Below, piece after piece: positions 60,285 to 64,000 of a DNA stretch of 64,000 nucleotides; within the stretch, counting starts at the first letter, position 1, and each line of letters opens with the position of its first letter. Origin of the DNA: Streptomyces aureus (GTDB lineage: Bacteria > Actinomycetota > Actinomycetes > Streptomycetales > Streptomycetaceae). Below the pieces are notes generated by a model. It saw nothing but the letters and a program-made list of their open reading frames with translations, ran no database searches and had not been told where the DNA came from. Made by a program: the position numbers and the translations under genes. The stretch is from contig NZ_JNZD01000006.1 in the NCBI RefSeq assembly GCF_000725495.1, positions 1 through 64,000 of the forward strand. The letters are read 5' to 3'.

Positions 60285-60854
60285 TCAGGCGGCGCTCGCG
60301 GTCCGGGGCCGTTCGGCCAGCGGGATCCGGCAGGCCTCGGAGTAGCCCTGGGAGGTGATCCCGTGGGCCGTGTTGACCCGGGTCGACAGGTTGGCGATCC
60401 CGACGAACACGGTGAGTTCGACCAGGCCGGCGGGGCCGAGCTGCCGGAGCAGGCTCCCCGACAGCTCGTCGGAGACGGTGGGCGGCGTGTTGGTCATGGC
60501 CTCGGAGTACTCCATCACCTCGCGCTCCAGCGGGGTGAACACGTCGCTGGCGCGCCAGTCGGGGACCTGGCTCGCCTTGTCCAGGTCGAGGTCCTGGTTC
60601 AGGGCGGCGAAGTAGTTGACGTCCAGGCACCAGCCGCAGCCGACCTGCGCCGCCACCGCCATGTGCGCGAACGTCTTGAGTCCCTCGTCGACCGCGTCCC
60701 ACGCCGCGGCCTTGGCCGAGAACTCAAGGCTGGCGGTCGCGACGGCAGGCTGGTTGAACGCGACCTCGACGGGCTCGGGCACGGCGCCGAGCTGCTGGGC
60801 CAGGGCCTCCTTCAGCTGCATGGGGAGTTCGGCCTTGGGGATGCGCGGGGTCAT
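60285..60854 (-). CDS. Carboxymuconolactone-decarboxylase-family protein (ECF41 partner)
   Basis: 189 residues from ATG 60854, with AAGGAG upstream. The AhpD/CMD core has redox Cys pair VGCGWCLDVN (C-x-x-C); the His that often follows is Asn here. ELTVFVGIANLSTRVNTAHG is typical. AhpD-like members use the Cys pair against peroxide. It shares one transcript with the ECF41 gene, whose own promoter-like site is upstream of this gene, so expression is self-reinforcing. Confidence 0.88.
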   Translation of the reverse strand: MTPRIPKAELPMQLKEALAQQLGAVPEPVEVAFNQPAVATASLEFSAKAAAWDAVDEGLKTFAHMAVAAQVGCGWCLDVNYFAALNQDLDLDKASQVPDWRASDVFTPLEREVMEYSEAMTNTPPTVSDELSGSLLRQLGPAGLVELTVFVGIANLSTRVNTAHGITSQGYSEACRIPLAERPRTASAA

Positions 60855-60919
60855 GGTGTCTCCTTCGTCTTCTTCAAAGGCTGGTTGGCCGGTTCGGTCG
60901 GCTGAGCCGGTCCGCTTGT

Positions 60920-60944
60920 CCGCTCGACCCACCTGGTCGAGCGG
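60920..60944 (-). promoter_or_regulatory. Perfect hairpin in the CMD leader
   Basis: CCGCTCGACC (60920-60929) pairs with GGTCGAGCGG (60935-60944), 10 bp with a five-base loop. It lies just downstream of the predicted ECF41 promoter, near the 5-prime end of the CMD-sigma transcript. It could stabilise the RNA, attenuate, or be an operator. Confidence 0.6.
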
Positions 60945-60955
60945 TTCGGCATGAA

Positions 60956-60982
60956 GACACCGGCGGGCTCGCGGATGTGACA
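60956..60982 (-). promoter_or_regulatory. ECF41-type promoter of the CMD-sigma operon
   Basis: On the minus strand TGTCACA (60982-60976) is followed after 16 bases by TGTC (60959-60956). ECF41 promoters have TGTCACA at -35 and CGTC at -10; the -35 box is perfect and the -10 differs by one base. It lies about 100 bases upstream of the CMD start, where the autoregulated promoter of this family is expected. Confidence 0.75.
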
Positions 60983-61061
60983 GCCGCTGTGCAGTACGCC
61001 TGTCCTCAACTCCCCGTAATTCCGGGCGCGGTGGTGCCGCCCCGGTTGACATACTGCGCTG

Positions 61062-61991
61062 ATGATCACCTTGCCCCCCGCCGTGCTGGATTCGTTGTAC
61101 GGGCTCGCGTTCGGCGACGCCTTCGGTGACCGTTGGTTCGGCATCCTGCGCCGGGAAGGGCCGGCGGCCCTCGAGGCGCGGGTGCTGCCCCCGGAGCCGC
61201 TGTGGCAGTGGACCGACGACACCGCCCAGGCTCTCGTGCTGGTGCGCGAACTCGCCGAGGGCGGCGGCATCGTCGACCAGGACCGTCTCGCGCTGCGCCT
61301 CGCCGCCGCCTACGCCGAGGACACGCACCGCGGTTACGGGGCCTCGATGCACGACGTGCTCCGGCGGATCGGTGCGGGCGAGGACTGGCGAGAGGTGGTC
61401 TCCGGGCAGTTCGGGGGCCAAGGCTCCTGGGGCAACGGCGCGGCCATGCGGGCCGCCCCGCTCGGCGCCTGGCACGCCGCCGACCTCGACGCGGTCGCCG
61501 AGCAGGCCGCGCGCCAGAGCACCGTCTCGCACCACCACCCGGAGGCCGTCGCCGGGGCCGTGGCGGTCGCCCTCGCGACGGCGCTGGCCACCCGCAGCCG
61601 GGGCGGGCCCGCCCCGGACCGGCCGGAATTCCTGCACGCGGTCGCGGCACAACTCCCCGACAGCGACGTCCGGTCGGGGGTACGCATCGCGGCCCGGATG
61701 CCGGAACACACCTCGGTCCGGCACGCGGCCGAGGTACTGGGCTCCGGGTACCGGATGTCGGGGCCCGACACCGTCCCGTACGCCCTGTGGTGCGCGGCGG
61801 GGCACCTCGACGACCTGCACGAGGGCCTGTGGTCCACGGTCGGCGGTCGCGGCGACATCGACACCACCTGCGCCATCGCGGGCGGGGTGATCGCCGCCCG
61901 CACGGGGGTCGCCGCGCTGCCCGCCTCCTGGCACGCGGCGCGCGAGCCGCTGCCGCCGGTGGTCGCGGAGCAGGAACTCCGGGCGCCCTAG
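61062..61991 (+). CDS. ADP-ribosylglycohydrolase (DraG-like)
   Basis: 309 residues from ATG 61062. Metal/active-site motifs: GLAFGDAFGDRW early, WTDDTAQALVLVRELAEG, GNGAAMRAAPLGAWH and the late GGRGDIDTTCAIAGGVIAA, the two-magnesium pattern of the DraG/ARH family. These enzymes remove ADP-ribose from proteins or nucleic acids. No matching ADP-ribosyl-transferase is nearby, so the target is unknown; it might undo a toxin's modification. The gene is divergent from the ECF41-driven CMD gene. Confidence 0.88.
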   Translation: MITLPPAVLDSLYGLAFGDAFGDRWFGILRREGPAALEARVLPPEPLWQWTDDTAQALVLVRELAEGGGIVDQDRLALRLAAAYAEDTHRGYGASMHDVLRRIGAGEDWREVVSGQFGGQGSWGNGAAMRAAPLGAWHAADLDAVAEQAARQSTVSHHHPEAVAGAVAVALATALATRSRGGPAPDRPEFLHAVAAQLPDSDVRSGVRIAARMPEHTSVRHAAEVLGSGYRMSGPDTVPYALWCAAGHLDDLHEGLWSTVGGRGDIDTTCAIAGGVIAARTGVAALPASWHAAREPLPPVVAEQELRAP

Positions 61992-62196
61992 CGGGGGTTC
62001 GGGGATGCGGGAGGGCCGGGCGAACGGCAGTGTGGGGGCACGTGGTCCGACGCCGGGCAGCGCTCCGGTGCAGCCAGAGGCGCTGCGGCCAGGTATCGGC
62101 AGCGGCACGCCCACCTCACAGCCCGGGCGGCTCACACAGTCCGGGCCTCCCCGCGGCGGCGGCCCGGCCGCATGCGGGACCGCGTTCGGAATGCGC

Positions 62197-63306
62197 TCAG
62201 CCCGGCTGGAAGAACGCGAGCACCTTGCGAGCCGCACCCGGTGATGTCAGCAGGTCGTGCATCCTCGCGGACATCCGGGCGGCGGCACCGGCGCGTTCGA
62301 ACATCTCGCGTTCGTACGCCTTGACGGCGGCCGGGACGTCGCCCGGATGCGCCGCCAGGGCGAGAGCGAGCTGGGCTCCGTCCAGCAGGGCCATGTTGGC
62401 GCCCTCCCCCACCGGCGGCATCAGGTGCGCGGCGTCGCCGATCAGCGTGACGTCCGGTGCCGAGGGCCAGTTCAGGCCGACCGGGAGGGTGGTGATCGCC
62501 CGCGGCACGACCATGTCGTCGCAGGCCGCGATCAGCGCGTGGAAGCGTGCGTCCCAGCCCGGGAGCAGCTCGATCAGCCGTGCCCGGGCGGCGGCCGGGT
62601 CGTCGAGGGGGATCCGGCTCGTGGCGAACCAGTCCTCGGGAGTGTTGTAGAGGCCGAGGCCTATACGGACGCGGCCGTCGCCGTTGCGCTGGGCCGCGAG
62701 GGAGATGCCGTCGCCCAGCACCCAGTAGGTGCCCCGGCCGACCATCGCGGCGAGGTCGGGGTACGTGCGGTCGATGTCGGGGATGCCGATCTCGACGACG
62801 TTGTGCCCGATGTGCGCGGGGCGGGCGTCGGTGAGCAGCGGGCGGACCCGGGACTGTGCGCCGTCCGCGCCGACCAGCAGGTCGTACGGGGCGCTGGTGC
62901 CGTCGGCGAAGTGCAGCCGGCCCTCCTCGGCGGAGGTGAAGGCGTGTCCCCAGCGCACAACGCCTTCCGGGAGGGAGTCCAGCAGAAGGGCGCGCAGGTC
63001 TGCACGGTCGACCTCGGGCCGTAGGAGCGGGGCGTCGTCGGGCGTGTCCTCCTGGAGCAGCAGGGTTCCGTCCGGTTCGAGAAGGCGCATGTCCTGGCCC
63101 TCGCCGCGGGCGATGGTGTGGAACCGGTCGATCAGCCGGGCCTCGCGCAGGGCGCGTTGGCCGGAGTGGATGTCGAGCATGCCGCCCTGACCGCGTGCGT
63201 CGCGTGAGGTCTCACGTTCGTAGACGACGCAGTCCATGCCGTTCACGTGCAGCACCCGGGCCAGGGCCAGGCCGCCGAGCCCGGCTCCGACGATGGCGAT
63301 GGTCAT
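62197..63306 (-). CDS. FAD-dependent monooxygenase (TetX-like)
   Basis: 369 residues from ATG 63306, with AAGGGGG upstream. FAD motifs: MTIAIVGAGLGGLALARVL (GxGxxG), DLLVGADGAQSRVR (DG motif) and DVTLIGDAAHLMPPVGEGAN (GD motif), as in class A flavin monooxygenases; the order and length match TetX-like enzymes, which hydroxylate tetracyclines or other aromatics with NADPH and O2. Divergent from a TetR gene with clear operators between, the usual drug-inducible layout. Substrate unknown; resistance to an aromatic drug is possible. Confidence 0.9.
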   Translation of the reverse strand: MTIAIVGAGLGGLALARVLHVNGMDCVVYERETSRDARGQGGMLDIHSGQRALREARLIDRFHTIARGEGQDMRLLEPDGTLLLQEDTPDDAPLLRPEVDRADLRALLLDSLPEGVVRWGHAFTSAEEGRLHFADGTSAPYDLLVGADGAQSRVRPLLTDARPAHIGHNVVEIGIPDIDRTYPDLAAMVGRGTYWVLGDGISLAAQRNGDGRVRIGLGLYNTPEDWFATSRIPLDDPAAARARLIELLPGWDARFHALIAACDDMVVPRAITTLPVGLNWPSAPDVTLIGDAAHLMPPVGEGANMALLDGAQLALALAAHPGDVPAAVKAYEREMFERAGAAARMSARMHDLLTSPGAARKVLAFFQPG

Positions 63307-63317
63307 GAGGCCCCCTT

Positions 63318-63349
63318 CGATACACCGTATGAGTCGATACACTGTATCG
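63318..63349. promoter_or_regulatory. Two CGATACA palindromes (TetR operators)
   Basis: CGATACACTGTATCG (63335-63349) is a perfect 7-bp inverted repeat around a central C. A second, imperfect copy, CGATACACCGTATGA, lies at 63318-63332, 17 bases earlier. Both are in the 68-base gap between the monooxygenase and TetR genes, ideal for repression of both. Confidence 0.85.
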
Positions 63350-63374
63350 CCTCGATGCGAGGTACTGTGGCGCC

Positions 63375-64000
63375 ATGTTGGTGTGGGAGAGACCGGAGCC
63401 GCAGGAGAGACCGGCTCCGGTCCCGCTGAGCCGGGAACGGATCGTGCGGGCGGCGATCCGGCTGGCCGACGCGGACGGCCTGGACGCGGTGTCCCTGCGC
63501 AAGGTCGCCACCGAGCTGGACGTCCGTCCGATGCGCCTGTACAGCTACATCGACAGCAAGGACGAGCTGCTCGACCTCATGGTCGACGCCGCCTACGCCG
63601 AGATCAGACCGACCGGGGACACCTGGCGGGAGGTCCTGCGGTCCCTGGCCGAATCCACCCGGCACACCGTCCACGAACACGAATGGTTCGCCGACCTCCT
63701 CGGCGGCCGCCCCCAGCTCGGGCCGCATGCGCTGGCCTGCGGGGAGAGTGTGGTCGCCGCGCTCGACGGCGTCGGCCTGGACGCCGTGATGCCGGCGGTC
63801 GGGGCGGTCAACGCCTACGTGATCGGCGCGGTGCGTCGGGAGATCGCCGGGCAGCGCGCCGAGCGGGCCACCGGGATGGACGAGAAGCGCTGGCAGGCCG
63901 AGCTCGGGCCCTATCTGCGGCGGCAGTTCGCCACCGGCCGGTTTCCCGCGCTGTCCACCGTGGTACGCGACGCGGCCCATCTGGACGCCGACGAAACCTT
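63375..64000 (+). CDS. TetR-family repressor (cut by window end)
   Basis: At least 208 residues from ATG 63375, still open at 64000. HTH: RIVRAAIRLADADGLDAVSL and KVATELDVRPMRLYSYIDSK, with DELLDLMVDAAYAE, close to TetR-class tetracycline-type repressors with a TetR_C_1 ligand domain. It is divergent from the TetX-like monooxygenase and should bind the palindromes between them. The C terminus lies outside the window. Confidence 0.88.
   Translation, partial: MLVWERPEPQERPAPVPLSRERIVRAAIRLADADGLDAVSLRKVATELDVRPMRLYSYIDSKDELLDLMVDAAYAEIRPTGDTWREVLRSLAESTRHTVHEHEWFADLLGGRPQLGPHALACGESVVAALDGVGLDAVMPAVGAVNAYVIGAVRREIAGQRAERATGMDEKRWQAELGPYLRRQFATGRFPALSTVVRDAAHLDADET

Overview
The window looks like a piece of a Streptomyces (or close relative) chromosome. 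G+C is very high, codon third positions are strongly G/C, GTG and TTG starts are common, and the families are typical of the genus: DesA3-type desaturase with its reductase, ECF41 sigma factor with a carboxymuconolactone-decarboxylase partner, DUF2071, orphan Imm49/Imm21 proteins, several Ser/Thr kinases, lipoproteins and small secreted proteins. The many orphan, strain-variable genes and the mixed orientations suggest an accessory region or chromosome arm rather than core. The first 7 kb uses more A/T-ending codons, holds short or decayed genes, and is probably the most recently acquired part.

Layout. 1-8.0 kb: small secreted SH3-like protein with a strong terminator, GAF/LuxR regulator, acetyltransferase, a coupled pair of unknowns, GIY-YIG protein, possible frameshifted membrane protein, NAD-dependent reductase, VanX-type D-Ala-D-Ala dipeptidase. 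8.2-14 kb: ankyrin/HEAT protein, Imm49 protein, receptor Ser/Thr kinase, and a divergent TetR/NmrA pair with inverted repeats between them. 14-17.5 kb: PucR-type regulator divergent from a ferredoxin reductase and acyl-CoA desaturase. 18-27 kb: secreted serine hydrolase, membrane coiled-coil protein, membrane-anchored Mrr-like nuclease, two MFS exporters, cytochrome P450, DHFR-like reductase. 27-31.5 kb: F420/NADP reductase-like protein, DUF2071 protein and several unknowns, with unusual short repeats.

31.7-39 kb is the most interesting block. Four co-directional genes encode a very Gly-rich protein with a LigA/Nif11-like N terminus and four copies of a QENTGRRPGG-type motif; a zinc-ribbon/FHA/PqqD-like/M50 membrane protease; a transmembrane Ser/Thr kinase; and a pseudokinase-like single-pass protein. 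This reads as a possible peptide- or protein-maturation system under phospho-Thr/FHA control.

39.4-52.4 kb: cation/proton antiporter, DUF389 membrane protein, GH15 glycosidase, cyclase, gluconokinase, GMC oxidoreductase, then a convergent run of glucose-1-dehydrogenase-like SDR, NDH-2 and cytochrome bd (cydA, cydB). Together these could form a route from sugar to NADH and 6-phosphogluconate with a non-proton-pumping dehydrogenase and bd oxidase as electron sink. 52.8-64 kb: 2-hydroxyacid dehydrogenase, SDR/XRE divergent pair, lipoproteins, Imm21, an ECF41 sigma factor with its CMD-family target and a recognisable ECF41-type promoter, an ADP-ribosylglycohydrolase, and a TetX-like monooxygenase divergent from a TetR regulator (cut by the window end) with clear operators.
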